NCBI GenBank assembly: GCA_031273485.1
Contig: JAISRS010000038.1
Span: 1 to 9,759 of the forward strand
Direction: 5' to 3'
From: Prevotellaceae bacterium
GTDB taxonomy: Bacteria > Bacteroidota > Bacteroidia > Bacteroidales > UBA932
DNA: 9,759 nucleotides
The stretch's first letter is position 1; each line of letters opens with the position of its first letter. Below the pieces are notes generated by a model. It did not search any database. It worked only from the letters and a program-made list of their open reading frames with translations, and was not told where the DNA came from. A program made the position numbers and the translations under genes. This document shows positions 1-7,334 of this stretch, piece by piece.

Positions 1-2
1 CC

Positions 3-131
3 GGAAATCCATGCGTGGAAATAGTTAGCATGGAAACAAATATCCTGATTCCGCTGAACGGAATTGTACGGTTAGATCACCGTAAAAAACTCATACATAC
101 AACAATCCCCGACGGATTACTGAATCTTTAA
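3..131 (+). CDS. C-terminal end of an unrecognised protein (partial)
   Basis: An open frame enters from the left edge and ends at a TAA at 129-131, giving 42 residues. It reads GNPCVEIVSMETN, then LIPLNGIVRLDHRKK, and ends TIPDGLLNL. The composition is protein-like (charged and hydrophobic residues mixed, no low complexity). The stop is followed by a 200-bp non-coding gap, which fits a true gene end. I do not recognise the family from this short tail and assign no function. The only in-frame ATG inside is at 30, so a separate small gene starting there is possible but less likely than a partial larger gene. Confidence 0.5.
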   Translation, partial: GNPCVEIVSMETNILIPLNGIVRLDHRKKLIHTTIPDGLLNL

Positions 132-216
132 ACAGTTACGTTTCGGGTTTCCATCTCAAAGGTTTCTAAGGACTTTAAAGACCTTAAAAAATATTATGAT
201 TGTCGGATTCCGGAAA

Positions 217-248
217 TTCGTACAAATATGAAATATTTACTACCTTTG
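217..248 (+). promoter_or_regulatory. Putative Bacteroidota-type promoter for the phosphoesterase-aroA unit
   Basis: TACCTTTG at 241-248 matches the Bacteroidota -7 consensus TAnnTTTG exactly. TTCG at 217-220, 20 nt upstream, is one base from the -33 consensus TTTG, and the spacing is in the usual 19-21 nt range. Transcription would start near 253-256, leaving a leader of about 80 nt before the ATG at 333. Assigned from motif and position only. Confidence 0.5.
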
Positions 249-332
249 ACCCGTTTTTTAATATTGATTTGAATATCCGTATGGTTTATCAATAAAATTA
301 ACGGATTGAACTGAATCTTAAAATTATGTATT

Positions 333-1454
333 ATGAGGTGGATATTTTTCACAACAATCATAGCGCTTTATGCGGGCGCTAACATTTATTTGTTTATAAG
401 AGGATTACATTCGTTGCCTGCGGGGCTGTGGCGAATTGTCTTTTCAGGCGTCTTTATTATTTTGGCGCTTGCATTTTTTTCGGGTATGATTTTCAGCGAA
501 GCATTTCCCGTAAGGGTGACTTCGGTGATACAACATGCCGGCGGAATGTGGTTAATTTCACTTATATACTTTATTCCTATTGTTTTAATTATTGATATTG
601 TTCGTTTAATCAATAAAATTTTCCCGTTCTTCCCCTCTTTTTTGACGCTAAATCCGCAACTTACCAAAATCGGCACATTTGGTTTCGTTGTAGGATTAGT
701 CGCTATTATCATGGTTTACGGAATAATCAACTTCAACCATCCTTCGATTAAAACGCTCGATATTAAGACTTCAAAGCGGTTAAGGGATGTTCCGAAAATA
801 GTTGTGGCTTCCGACCTTCATCTGGGCTATACTTTGGGCAGAAAGAAGTTAGATGATTTTATAAATCTGATCAACAGCCAAAAACCGGAGATCGTGCTCC
901 TGTGCGGAGATATTTTCGACCGCAGCGTCCGCCCCATCGAACAGTGGAATATGATAGAAGAACTTCGCAAAATCCATGCGCCTTTGGGCGTTTATGCCGT
1001 TCCGGGTAATCATGAATATTTCGGCGATCAGGAGAAAGTCTTTGACCTCTGGAAACAGGCGGGATTCGTTGTGTTGAGGGACAGCGTCGCTCAACCAACC
1101 GATGATATATATATAGTCGGAAGGGACGACAGGACAAATCAACGCCGAAAATCTCTGTCCCAAATCATGTCGAACATTGACCACAGTAGGCTGATCATCC
1201 TGCTTGACCATCAACCGTTTCATCTGGAGGAAGCAATGGAGGCAGGCGTAGATTTTCAATTTTCGGGACATACTCACGACGGTCAAGTATGGCCTGTCGG
1301 TTTGATAGCAAACAGAATTTACGAAAAATCGTACGGATATTTCAAAAAAGGCGATACTCAATACTATATCACTTCGGGCTTGGGGCTTTGGGGACCGCAT
1401 CTGCGCATCGGAACAAATTCCGAAATTGTGGTTGTGGATAATTACAGTAATTAA
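333..1454 (+). CDS. Membrane-anchored calcineurin-like metallophosphoesterase (YaeI/YkuE-like)
   Basis: Predicted 373-residue phosphoesterase of the calcineurin superfamily. The N-terminal part has about four hydrophobic helices (near residues 3-22, 33-54, 73-95 and 113-133). The catalytic domain runs from about 150 to the end. All the metal-ligand blocks are visible in order: SDLH (D161, H163), GDIFDR (D193), GNHE (N226, H227), DH near 292-293, and GHTHDG (H313, H315). This is the layout of the YaeI/YkuE group, some of whose members act on lipid substrates such as UDP-diacylglucosamine or phosphatidic-type lipids. The substrate here cannot be read from sequence. The start at 333 gives a typical signal-anchor N-terminus (MRWIFF). 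aroA follows after 31 bp on the same strand, so the two are probably co-transcribed, though no functional link is evident. Long antisense frames across 849-1571 are shadows. Confidence 0.9.
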   Translation: MRWIFFTTIIALYAGANIYLFIRGLHSLPAGLWRIVFSGVFIILALAFFSGMIFSEAFPVRVTSVIQHAGGMWLISLIYFIPIVLIIDIVRLINKIFPFFPSFLTLNPQLTKIGTFGFVVGLVAIIMVYGIINFNHPSIKTLDIKTSKRLRDVPKIVVASDLHLGYTLGRKKLDDFINLINSQKPEIVLLCGDIFDRSVRPIEQWNMIEELRKIHAPLGVYAVPGNHEYFGDQEKVFDLWKQAGFVVLRDSVAQPTDDIYIVGRDDRTNQRRKSLSQIMSNIDHSRLIILLDHQPFHLEEAMEAGVDFQFSGHTHDGQVWPVGLIANRIYEKSYGYFKKGDTQYYITSGLGLWGPHLRIGTNSEIVVVDNYSN

Positions 1455-1485
1455 TCCTTTATACACTTCATAAATAAATCCATAC

Positions 1486-2742
1486 ATGGGACTACAACTC
1501 ACAATCCACCCCTCCGGGGTGAAAGGCGCAGTGGCGGCGCCGGCGTCCAAAAGCGTTGCACAGAGAGCCATCGCGGCATCTTTATTGGTTCACGGAGAAA
1601 CGGTCGTTACGGGTTACACGGAATCCGACGATTCGTTGGCGGCATTGGATATTATACAAAATCTGGGCGCAAGGGTCGCCTTCGATAAGGAATTAAAAAT
1701 CAATGGAAATCCCCCTGCGGGGAAACTCCGACAAATCAGTCTGAATTGCGGCGAATCCGGATTATCCTCCAGATTATTTGCACCTTTGTCGCTCCTGTAT
1801 TCAAGGGATGTTACAATCAATGGACGAGGCAGTTTGCTGCAACGACCCTTCGGCAGTCTGATGAAATGCGCCTTTGAACAAATGGGAATAAAATACGGGG
1901 ATATCGACGGAAGGCTGCCTGTGCGGTTATGCGGCGAACTGTCGGCAAAAGAGCTTATTATAGACGGAAGCCATGGCTCGCAATTCTTGTCGGGCGTTTT
2001 GATGACGCTCCCTTTGTTAAGCCATGATTCTATTGTGACGGTACGTAATCTCAGAAGTAAACCCTATATTGACTTAACTTTAGAGGTATTGTCCCGATTC
2101 GGAATAGAGGTACGGCACAGCGATTATGAGGTTTTTCGCATAAAGGGCAAACAAACCTGCCGCAGTGGCGATTTCCATATTGAGGGGGATTGGAGCGGCG
2201 CCTCGTGTTTGCTTGTTGCCGGAGCCATTGCCGGAGATGTTGAGATGGTGAATTTGAACTGCGACTCTCATCAGGCGGACAGGCGGATTATGGAGGTTTT
2301 GAAAACGGTTGGAGCTGTGATTGAAATAAATAATCTGTCGGTGAAAGTGTCCAAAAACGAATTGCATCCGTTCACATTCGATGCCACCGATTCCCCCGAC
2401 CTGTTTCCCGCGTTGGTTGCATTAGCTGTTAATTGTCACGGCGTTTCGGAAATCAAAGGAATCAGCCGCCTTTCGACTAAGGAAAGTAACAGAGCCTTAA
2501 CTCTTCAATCGGAATTTAATAAATTAGGTTCAACCATCGAACTCCGCAACGATTACATGATTATTCACGGCGCCCGCCGGATAACAGGCGCGTTTGTCAA
2601 CTCCCACAACGACCACAGAATAGCAATGGCATTAGCCACAGCAGCGCTTAATTCCGCATCGCCCGTTACCATCAACAATGCCGAATGTGTGAATAAATCC
2701 TATCCGTGCTTCTGGAAAGACATGGAGAAGGTAAAAGTCTGA
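1486..2742 (+). CDS. aroA: 3-phosphoshikimate 1-carboxyvinyltransferase (EPSP synthase)
   Basis: Cytosolic shikimate-pathway enzyme that joins shikimate-3-phosphate and phosphoenolpyruvate to give EPSP, on the route to chorismate and aromatic amino acids. At 418 residues it has normal family length. Recognisable active-site blocks are SKS at 21-23 with R27 (shikimate-3-phosphate and PEP binding), CGESG at 88-92 followed by R96, QRP at 119-121, SQF at 165-167, SKPYID at 191-196, D305 (catalytic Asp), K332/E333/R336, NDHR at 375-378 and K404. The loop is GESGLSSR where E. coli AroA has GNAGTAMRP, so the proline equivalent to E. coli P101 is absent. From memory this GESG form is usual in Bacteroidota rather than a defect. 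The gene is complete, sits 31 bp after the phosphoesterase gene, and ends facing cca. Confidence 0.96.
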   Translation: MGLQLTIHPSGVKGAVAAPASKSVAQRAIAASLLVHGETVVTGYTESDDSLAALDIIQNLGARVAFDKELKINGNPPAGKLRQISLNCGESGLSSRLFAPLSLLYSRDVTINGRGSLLQRPFGSLMKCAFEQMGIKYGDIDGRLPVRLCGELSAKELIIDGSHGSQFLSGVLMTLPLLSHDSIVTVRNLRSKPYIDLTLEVLSRFGIEVRHSDYEVFRIKGKQTCRSGDFHIEGDWSGASCLLVAGAIAGDVEMVNLNCDSHQADRRIMEVLKTVGAVIEINNLSVKVSKNELHPFTFDATDSPDLFPALVALAVNCHGVSEIKGISRLSTKESNRALTLQSEFNKLGSTIELRNDYMIIHGARRITGAFVNSHNDHRIAMALATAALNSASPVTINNAECVNKSYPCFWKDMEKVKV

Positions 2743-2763
2743 AATTATAAAGTAGAATTTGGT

Positions 2764-2806
2764 AGAAATAAGAAGAAAGAATTACAATTTATTCCTTCTT
2801 ATTTCT
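2764..2806. terminator. AT-rich hairpin between convergent aroA and cca
   Basis: A perfect 12-bp inverted repeat, AGAAATAAGAAG (2764-2775) and CTTCTTATTTCT (2795-2806), spaced by 19 nt, with partial further pairing inside. On the + strand it is followed by a T-run at 2815-2820, which fits a terminator for aroA. Being symmetric, it could also end cca, whose stop codon is 6 bp away (2812-2814). The stem has only 3 G-C pairs, so its strength as an intrinsic terminator is uncertain. Confidence 0.5.
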
Positions 2807-2811
2807 TATTT

Positions 2812-4293
2812 CTATTTTTTAACTATTCCCAGTTTTTCGGCTTCTTTTTGCATAAATTCGTAAGCCTCGTCATAATTATTTTTGATAATTCCGTCGAGAA
2901 TAGCTTCTTTTATGGCATTTTTTATTAGTCCCACTTCTCTGCCGGGTCCTATGCCGTATGTTTCCATGATGATTTCGCCCGATACGGGAGGTTGAAAATT
3001 ACGAATGGCGTCTTTCTCCTCAATTTCTTTCAATTTGGTTCTAACGAGCTGGAAATTGTTAAGATATTTAGCAACTGTATTTCTGTTTTTTGAAGTAATA
3101 TCAGCGTCGCAGAGCATCATCAAATCGTCGATATCATCACCGGCATCAAACAAAAGTCGCCTTACGGCGGAATCCGTGACCTCGTCCTGTGCAAGCACAA
3201 TCGGTCGAAGATGCAACAGTACAAGTTTTTGGACATATTTCATTTTTTCGTTCAAGGGCAGTTTCAATTGCTTGAATATTTCAAATACCATTTTTGAGCC
3301 GATAAATTCATGTCCATGGAAAGTCCATCCTGTGTTTTCGTCGAATTTTTTTGTAGCCGGTTTGGCGATATCGTGCAGCAAAGCCGCCCATCGCAGCCAT
3401 AAATTATTTGATTTTAGGGCTATATTGTCAAGCACTTGCAGAGTGTGTTCAAAATTATCCTTATGTTTTTTGCCGTTCTTTGATTCTACGCCTTTCAACA
3501 GGGATAATTGCGGGAAAATGAGCTTTAACAACCCTGATTTTTCCAGCAAATGGAAGCCTGTGGAGGGATTTTCCGACAGGATGATTTTATTCAGTTCCTC
3601 ACACACACGTTCTTTGGAAACGATGAATATTCGTTCCGCGTTTCTTTCTATTGCTTCAAAAGTTTCGTCAACAATAGTGAAATTCAGCTGGGCGGCGAAC
3701 CGTATAGCTCGAATCATTCGTAAAGGATCGTCGGAAAAGGTGACATCGGGATTTAAGGGGGTGCGAATCAATTTTTGTTCCAAATCGGAGATTCCGTCAA
3801 AAGGGTCGATTATGCTGCCTAAATTTTCCTTATTCAAACTGATAGCAAGTGCATTGATGGTGAAATCTCTTCTGTTTTGATCCTCTTCAAGCGAACCGTT
3901 TTCTACAATGGGTTTCCGGGATTCTTTTCTGTATGATTCTTTTCGTGCGCCTACAAATTCCACTTCTATGTCCGGAGTTTTGAACATTGCCGTGCCGAAA
4001 TTTTTGAATACATTAACCTGTACGCCTAATTTACGCGCGGCTTTTTGAGCAATCTCAATACCGTTTCCTTCGACAACAATATCAAGGTCGTTTGAATGTC
4101 GCTGCAAAATTAAATCTCTCACATATCCTCCAATGATATATGCCCGGATATTTTCCGTTTGCACAACTTCTTTTATCTGTCGCATTGTGGAATAGGACAG
4201 TATCTGTGTAATTTCGTCTTTTAATACGTGTTCAAGTATCGTTTTTTTATCTGTCATTTCGTGCATATAATTAAATTTAGTCGTGTAAGACAT
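2812..4293 (-). CDS. cca: CCA tRNA nucleotidyltransferase (class II, with HD domain)
   Basis: Adds or repairs the 3'-CCA end of tRNAs from CTP and ATP in the cytosol. At 493 residues it fits the long class II nucleotidyltransferases with an HD domain. The head domain has IGGYVRD (54-60), the metal-binding pair in NDLD (D69, D71), RRDFTINALA (141-150), DPFDG (163-167) and DDPLRMIRAIRFA (188-200), followed by the neck helix block ERVCEEL (228-234). An HD-type domain follows, with LLHDIAKP at 305-312 (H307, D308), FHGHEF (325-330) and HLRP (361-364). A poly(A) polymerase is the main alternative, but the GGYVRD/RRDFTINA set in a Bacteroidota context favours CCA addition. The start is uncertain: the first ATG is at 4293, while in-frame ATGs at residues 10 and 13 (4266 and 4257) would remove a poorly conserved leader, and MTDKKTILEHVL looks a natural N-terminus. 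A 181-bp gap separates it from ychF. Confidence 0.92.
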   Translation of the reverse strand: MSYTTKFNYMHEMTDKKTILEHVLKDEITQILSYSTMRQIKEVVQTENIRAYIIGGYVRDLILQRHSNDLDIVVEGNGIEIAQKAARKLGVQVNVFKNFGTAMFKTPDIEVEFVGARKESYRKESRKPIVENGSLEEDQNRRDFTINALAISLNKENLGSIIDPFDGISDLEQKLIRTPLNPDVTFSDDPLRMIRAIRFAAQLNFTIVDETFEAIERNAERIFIVSKERVCEELNKIILSENPSTGFHLLEKSGLLKLIFPQLSLLKGVESKNGKKHKDNFEHTLQVLDNIALKSNNLWLRWAALLHDIAKPATKKFDENTGWTFHGHEFIGSKMVFEIFKQLKLPLNEKMKYVQKLVLLHLRPIVLAQDEVTDSAVRRLLFDAGDDIDDLMMLCDADITSKNRNTVAKYLNNFQLVRTKLKEIEEKDAIRNFQPPVSGEIIMETYGIGPGREVGLIKNAIKEAILDGIIKNNYDEAYEFMQKEAEKLGIVKK

Positions 4294-4388
4294 TCCCTGT
4301 AATCATAGCCTTTCGGCGAAATTTTTAATGACCGGTTCATTATTGCCGAGTCGCATACCTGCGATGTGAAACTACCGTCGGGAATATC

Positions 4389-4478
4389 ATGCTAAAAATC
4401 ACCGGTTACAAAGTGTATGTTGTCTTTGCCGTACTGTTTGTCATATTCATTTTAAAAATACGGGCAATCCCCGTTTAA
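4389..4478 (+). CDS. Possible 29-residue single-helix membrane peptide (weak)
   Basis: A short ATG-to-TAA frame in the gap between cca and ychF, opposite in strand to both. It encodes MLKITGYKVYVV, then FAVLFVIFILKIRAIPV: a run of about 15 hydrophobic residues with Lys on both sides, as in known small inner-membrane proteins. Its last codons overlap the ychF terminator and the ychF stop codon. No clear promoter or Shine-Dalgarno sequence is seen. An AT-rich chance frame would look much the same, so this is only a candidate. Confidence 0.2.
   Translation: MLKITGYKVYVVFAVLFVIFILKIRAIPV
4454..4474 (-). terminator. Intrinsic terminator of ychF
   Basis: Read on the - strand, immediately after the ychF TAA: ACGGG, loop GATTG, CCCGT, then A and five Ts (4458-4454). 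This 5-bp GC-rich stem with a U-tract abuts the stop codon at 4475-4477. It suggests ychF is transcribed as a single gene and that cca downstream needs its own promoter. Confidence 0.6.
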
Positions 4479-5569
4479 CCTACTCTAAAATGCATCACGT
4501 CGCCATCCTTCACCGTATATTCTTTACCTTCTATTCCTATTTTTCCGGCATCTCTACAGGCGGCTTCCGAGCCATATTCAATAAAATCTTCGTAACGAAT
4601 CACCTCCGCTCTGATAAAGTTTTTCTCAAAATCGGAATGAATAACTCCGGCGGCTTGCGGCGCTTTAGCGCCTTTGATATAAGTCCATGCCCGCACTTCT
4701 TTTATTCCGGCGGTGAAATATGTTTCCAATCCCAGCAATTTGTATGCGGATTTAATTAATCGGGAAACGCCCGATTCGCCAAGACCCATTTCCGACAGAA
4801 ACAGTTGTCGTTCTTCATACGTTTCCAGTTCGGCTATTTCGGATTCTATTTTTGCGGCAACAATCAGTATTTCGGCATCTTCGTCGGCAATGGATTCGCG
4901 AAAACGTTCCACATATTCGTTTCCGGTTATGGCGCTTTGTTCGTCCACATTACAAACATAAAGAACGGGTTTGTCGGTTAAAAGAAAAAATTCGTCGGCT
5001 ATTTTTCTGTCTTCTTTATTATCCAAAACAACTGTTCTGGCGGATTTTCCCCGAATCAAAGCCTCTTTATATTTCGACAAAAGTTCATACGTCCGTTTTG
5101 ATATTTTATCTCCTGCCTGCGCCTGTTTCAGCGTTTTAGTCATTCTTGATTCAACGGTTTCCAGATCTTTTATTTGCAACTCGATATCTATTATCTCCTT
5201 GTCACGAACAGGATTTATCGACCCGTCCACATGAGTTACATCGCCGTCAAAACAGCGTATCACATGAATTATCGCGTCGGTTTCCCTGATATTTGCCAAA
5301 AATTTATTTCCCAGACCTTCGCCCCTGCTTGCTCCCTTAACCAAACCTGCAATATCAACGATTTCTACTGTTGTGGGCGTGATTTTGTGTGGATGAACAA
5401 GTTCGGCAAGTTTAGTCAGCCGTTCATCGGGAACCGTTATTACTCCAACATTGGGTTCTATTGTGCAAAAAGGGAAATTTGCCGCTTGAGCCTTCGCACT
5501 TGATAGCGAATTAAATAAAGTTGATTTTCCAACATTAGGTAATCCAACTATTCCGCATTGTAATGCCAT
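4475..5569 (-). CDS. ychF: Redox-regulated ATPase/GTPase YchF (OLA1 family)
   Basis: Universal Obg-family P-loop NTPase, known in other species to prefer ATP and to associate with ribosomes and stress responses. It is complete at 364 residues, the normal length. Visible signatures are the P-loop GLPNVGKST (9-17), FCTIEPNVG (34-42, the switch I region of this family), DIAGLVKGASRGEGLGN (72-88, G3), and NVDE (207-210). NVDE is the G4 form that replaces NKxD in YchF and explains the ATP preference. AAKIE (238-242) fits G5, and a TGS domain spans about 280-363, ending GDVMHFRVG. The ATG start gives MALQCGIVGLPNVGKS, which matches family N-termini. The gene has its own promoter-like site and terminator. 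It is divergent from the coiled-coil gene. Confidence 0.97.
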   Translation of the reverse strand: MALQCGIVGLPNVGKSTLFNSLSSAKAQAANFPFCTIEPNVGVITVPDERLTKLAELVHPHKITPTTVEIVDIAGLVKGASRGEGLGNKFLANIRETDAIIHVIRCFDGDVTHVDGSINPVRDKEIIDIELQIKDLETVESRMTKTLKQAQAGDKISKRTYELLSKYKEALIRGKSARTVVLDNKEDRKIADEFFLLTDKPVLYVCNVDEQSAITGNEYVERFRESIADEDAEILIVAAKIESEIAELETYEERQLFLSEMGLGESGVSRLIKSAYKLLGLETYFTAGIKEVRAWTYIKGAKAPQAAGVIHSDFEKNFIRAEVIRYEDFIEYGSEAACRDAGKIGIEGKEYTVKDGDVMHFRVG

Positions 5570-5606
5570 AAATTACTATATATTTAAATATTCAAAATTC
5601 AGGGCG

Positions 5607-5614
5607 CAAAGTTA
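5607..5614 (-). promoter_or_regulatory. Putative -7 element of the ychF promoter
   Basis: The - strand reads TAACTTTG here, an exact match to the Bacteroidota -7 consensus TAnnTTTG. The implied start near 5600 gives a leader of about 30 nt to the ychF ATG at 5569. No good TTTG -33 box is present; TTAG 21 nt upstream is the nearest. Confidence 0.5.
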
Positions 5615-5768
5615 TAAATTTAATATGAATTTCCGCTAATTTCAAGTAATTCTCTTATATGAAAGTATATACTGTGCTTAAATCCGTATGGCATTACAGG
5701 ACATTTTCAATTTCTCAAAAAAAAATCCGGACGGGAAAGAAATTAAGAACAGTTTAAAAAAAAATATA

Positions 5769-5776
5769 TATCTTTG
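5769..5776 (+). promoter_or_regulatory. Putative -7 element of the coiled-coil gene promoter
   Basis: TATCTTTG matches TAnnTTTG exactly and sits just upstream of the coiled-coil gene. Transcription would start near 5781-5784. That makes the TTG at 5785 almost leaderless and favours the ATG at 5809, with a leader of about 25 nt. No convincing -33 box lies 19-21 nt upstream; the region is an A-rich tract. Confidence 0.55.
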
Positions 5777-5808
5777 CACATTCTTTGAATATATTAATTA
5801 ATAATATC

Positions 5809-7272
5809 ATGGATGCGGAATTAATTAGAACAATAGGACTGTTATTAGGGGCAATAGCCACAATATTCGGAGGTATGTGGTTTATCATAAGTCGGTTAGA
5901 GAAACTGGTAAAAGAGGTAAAATCCGATTTGGAAACACAAATAAGCCTTGTAAGAAGCGATCAAAATGCGATGAAATCCGATTTGGAGAAGCAGATAAGC
6001 CTTGTAAGAAGCGATCAAAGCGCTATGAAATCCGATTTGGAGAAGCAGATTAGTCTTGTAAAAAGCGATCAAAGTGCGATGAGATCTGATTTGGAGAAGC
6101 AGATAGCTCTCGTAAGAAGCGAACAAAGTGCGATGAAATCTGATTTGGAGAAGCAGATAAGCCTTGTAAGAAGCGATCAAAGTGCGATGAAATCCGATTT
6201 GGAGAAGCAAATAAGCCTTGTAAGAAGCGAACAAAGCGCGATGAAATCCGATTTGGAGAAGCAGATAAGCCTTGTAAAAAGCGATTTGGAGAAACAGATA
6301 AGCCTTGTAAGAAGCGATTTGGTGACGCAGACAGGCTTAATAAGAAGCGACCAAATTGCGATGAAATCCGATTTGGAAGACAAAATTGATTCCACCAAAA
6401 TTGATTTGGAGAAACAGACAGGTTTTATAAGGAACGATCAAAGTTTGACCAAATCCGATTTGGTGACGCAGATAAGCCTTGTAAGAAGCGATTTGGCGAC
6501 GCAGACAGGCTTAATAAGAAGCGACCAAAGTGCGATGAAATCCGATTTGGAAGACAAAATAGATTCCACCAAATCCGATTTGGAAAAACAGATAGCTCTC
6601 GTAAGAAGCGAACAAAGCGCGATGAAAGCCGATTTGGAAGACAAAATAGATTCCACCAAATCCGATTTGGAGAAGCAGATAAGCCTTGTAAGAAGCGATT
6701 TGGTGACGCAGACAGGCTTAATAAGAAGCGACCAAATTGCGATGAAATCCGATTTGGAAGACAAAATAGATTCCACCAAAATTGATTTGGAGAAACAGAC
6801 AGGTTTTATAAGGAACGATCAAAGTTTGACCAAAGCCGATTTGGAGAAACAGATAAACCTTGTAAGAAACGATTTGGAGAAGCAAACAGGCTTAATAAGA
6901 AGCGACCAAAGTGCGATGAAATCCGATTTGGAGAAGCAGATAGGCTTTGTAAGAAGCGATTCGGAGAAGCAAACAGCTCTCATAAGAAGCGACCAAAGTG
7001 CGATGAAAGCCGATTTGGAAGACAAGATAGATTCCACCAAATCCGATTTGGAAGACAAAATAGATTCCACTAAATCCAATTTGACACAACAAATAGAGAT
7101 AAGCACAAGCAGTGTGGAAACTCATATAGATAAGCTGGATGACAATGTGGATTCCACCAAAGCCGATTTAACACACCAAATAAGTGGTGTTGCTCGTCGA
7201 TTGGACAGATTGGAAGGACAATTGGACGATAATTTCAATTTCGTTCCTAAAGTAACAGCGGTTCAGCGTTAA
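5809..7272 (+). CDS. One-helix membrane protein with a long modular 11/7-residue coiled coil
   Basis: A 487-residue protein that I do not recognise as a named family. Residues 1-38 hold one hydrophobic segment (about 6-29, LIRTIGLLLGAIATIFGGMW) followed by basic RLEKLVKEVK. The positive-inside rule would place the N-terminus outside and the coil in the cytoplasm. Residues 39-422 are 26 hendecads (types SDLEKQISLVR, SDLVTQTGLIR, SDLEDKIDSTK) and 14 heptads (SDQSAMK type) with no other sequence between them. Hydrophobic positions follow 4-3-4 spacing, as in hendecad coiled coils, with a Gln or Thr in some core positions. Residues 423-487 are a less regular coil ending in NFNFVPKVTAVQR. There are no Cys, no enzymatic motifs and no globular domain. 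An upstream in-frame TTG at 5785 would add eight residues, but the promoter position and an A-rich leader favour the ATG. A structural, spacer or scaffold role is an inference. Tail-fibre or membrane-tether functions cannot be excluded. Confidence 0.8.
   Translation: MDAELIRTIGLLLGAIATIFGGMWFIISRLEKLVKEVKSDLETQISLVRSDQNAMKSDLEKQISLVRSDQSAMKSDLEKQISLVKSDQSAMRSDLEKQIALVRSEQSAMKSDLEKQISLVRSDQSAMKSDLEKQISLVRSEQSAMKSDLEKQISLVKSDLEKQISLVRSDLVTQTGLIRSDQIAMKSDLEDKIDSTKIDLEKQTGFIRNDQSLTKSDLVTQISLVRSDLATQTGLIRSDQSAMKSDLEDKIDSTKSDLEKQIALVRSEQSAMKADLEDKIDSTKSDLEKQISLVRSDLVTQTGLIRSDQIAMKSDLEDKIDSTKIDLEKQTGFIRNDQSLTKADLEKQINLVRNDLEKQTGLIRSDQSAMKSDLEKQIGFVRSDSEKQTALIRSDQSAMKADLEDKIDSTKSDLEDKIDSTKSNLTQQIEISTSSVETHIDKLDDNVDSTKADLTHQISGVARRLDRLEGQLDDNFNFVPKVTAVQR
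6280..6453 (+). repeat. Segmental duplication inside the coil array, copy 1
   Basis: This 174-bp block encodes residues 158-215 (four hendecads and two heptads). It recurs at 6661-6834 with only a few differences. From 6295 onward I can see a single mismatch (ATT versus ATA). The two copies lie 381 bp (127 codons) apart, so they are in frame. Confidence 0.9.
6661..6834 (+). repeat. Segmental duplication inside the coil array, copy 2
   Basis: Second copy of the 6280-6453 block, residues 285-342. The shared features include the unusual units IDLEKQTGFIR and NDQSLTK, each found only in these two places. One block was therefore copied from the other, rather than both arising independently by unit drift. 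Confidence 0.9.
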
Positions 7273-7334
7273 GACACGGTCAATCGAATCGAAAATGTTG
7301 GAACGGATACAGTTTAAATCCGAATGAAAATAAA

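Larger units (their letters stand above)
5923..7074 (+). repeat. In-frame tandem array of 33-bp and 21-bp units
   Basis: The array encodes residues 39-422 of the coiled-coil protein: 26 units of 33 bp and 14 of 21 bp, 1152 bp in all. The first 324 bp (5923-6246) are six regular 54-bp composites (33+21). After that the order is irregular, with runs of 33-bp units broken by single 21-bp units. Heptads only ever follow the hendecads ending LVR, LIR or FIR (or the LVK variant), never those ending DSTK or another heptad. Near-identical DNA between units indicates recent growth by duplication. Confidence 0.95.

Noticed and set aside
168..185. Imperfect palindrome AAGGACTTTAAAGACCTT after the first partial gene
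   Set aside because: It has a central mismatch and is followed by A-runs, not T-runs, so it does not fit a terminator for the + strand gene.
849..1571. 240-codon open frame on the - strand
   Set aside because: Antisense to the phosphoesterase and the start of aroA; both overlapped genes have strong family motifs.
1756..1773. AroA loop lacking the E. coli proline (GESGLSSR instead of GNAGTAMRP)
   Set aside because: At first it looked like an active-site change, but the GESG form appears normal for Bacteroidota AroA and all other catalytic residues are intact.
3005..3880. 291-codon open frame on the + strand
   Set aside because: It lies wholly antisense to cca, is rich in Ser and Phe, and has no motifs; the cca frame has clear catalytic motifs.
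5659..5757. 32-codon ATG frame giving a very basic peptide upstream of the coil gene
   Set aside because: The Lys/Arg content comes from A-rich promoter DNA, the frame spans the region just upstream of the -7 element, and there is no promoter of its own.
5896..7125. Several - strand repeat-bearing frames opposite the coil array
   Set aside because: The 33/21-bp units are multiples of three, so an open antisense frame in one unit repeats through the array; the products are Ser/Leu/Ile/Cys-rich shadows.
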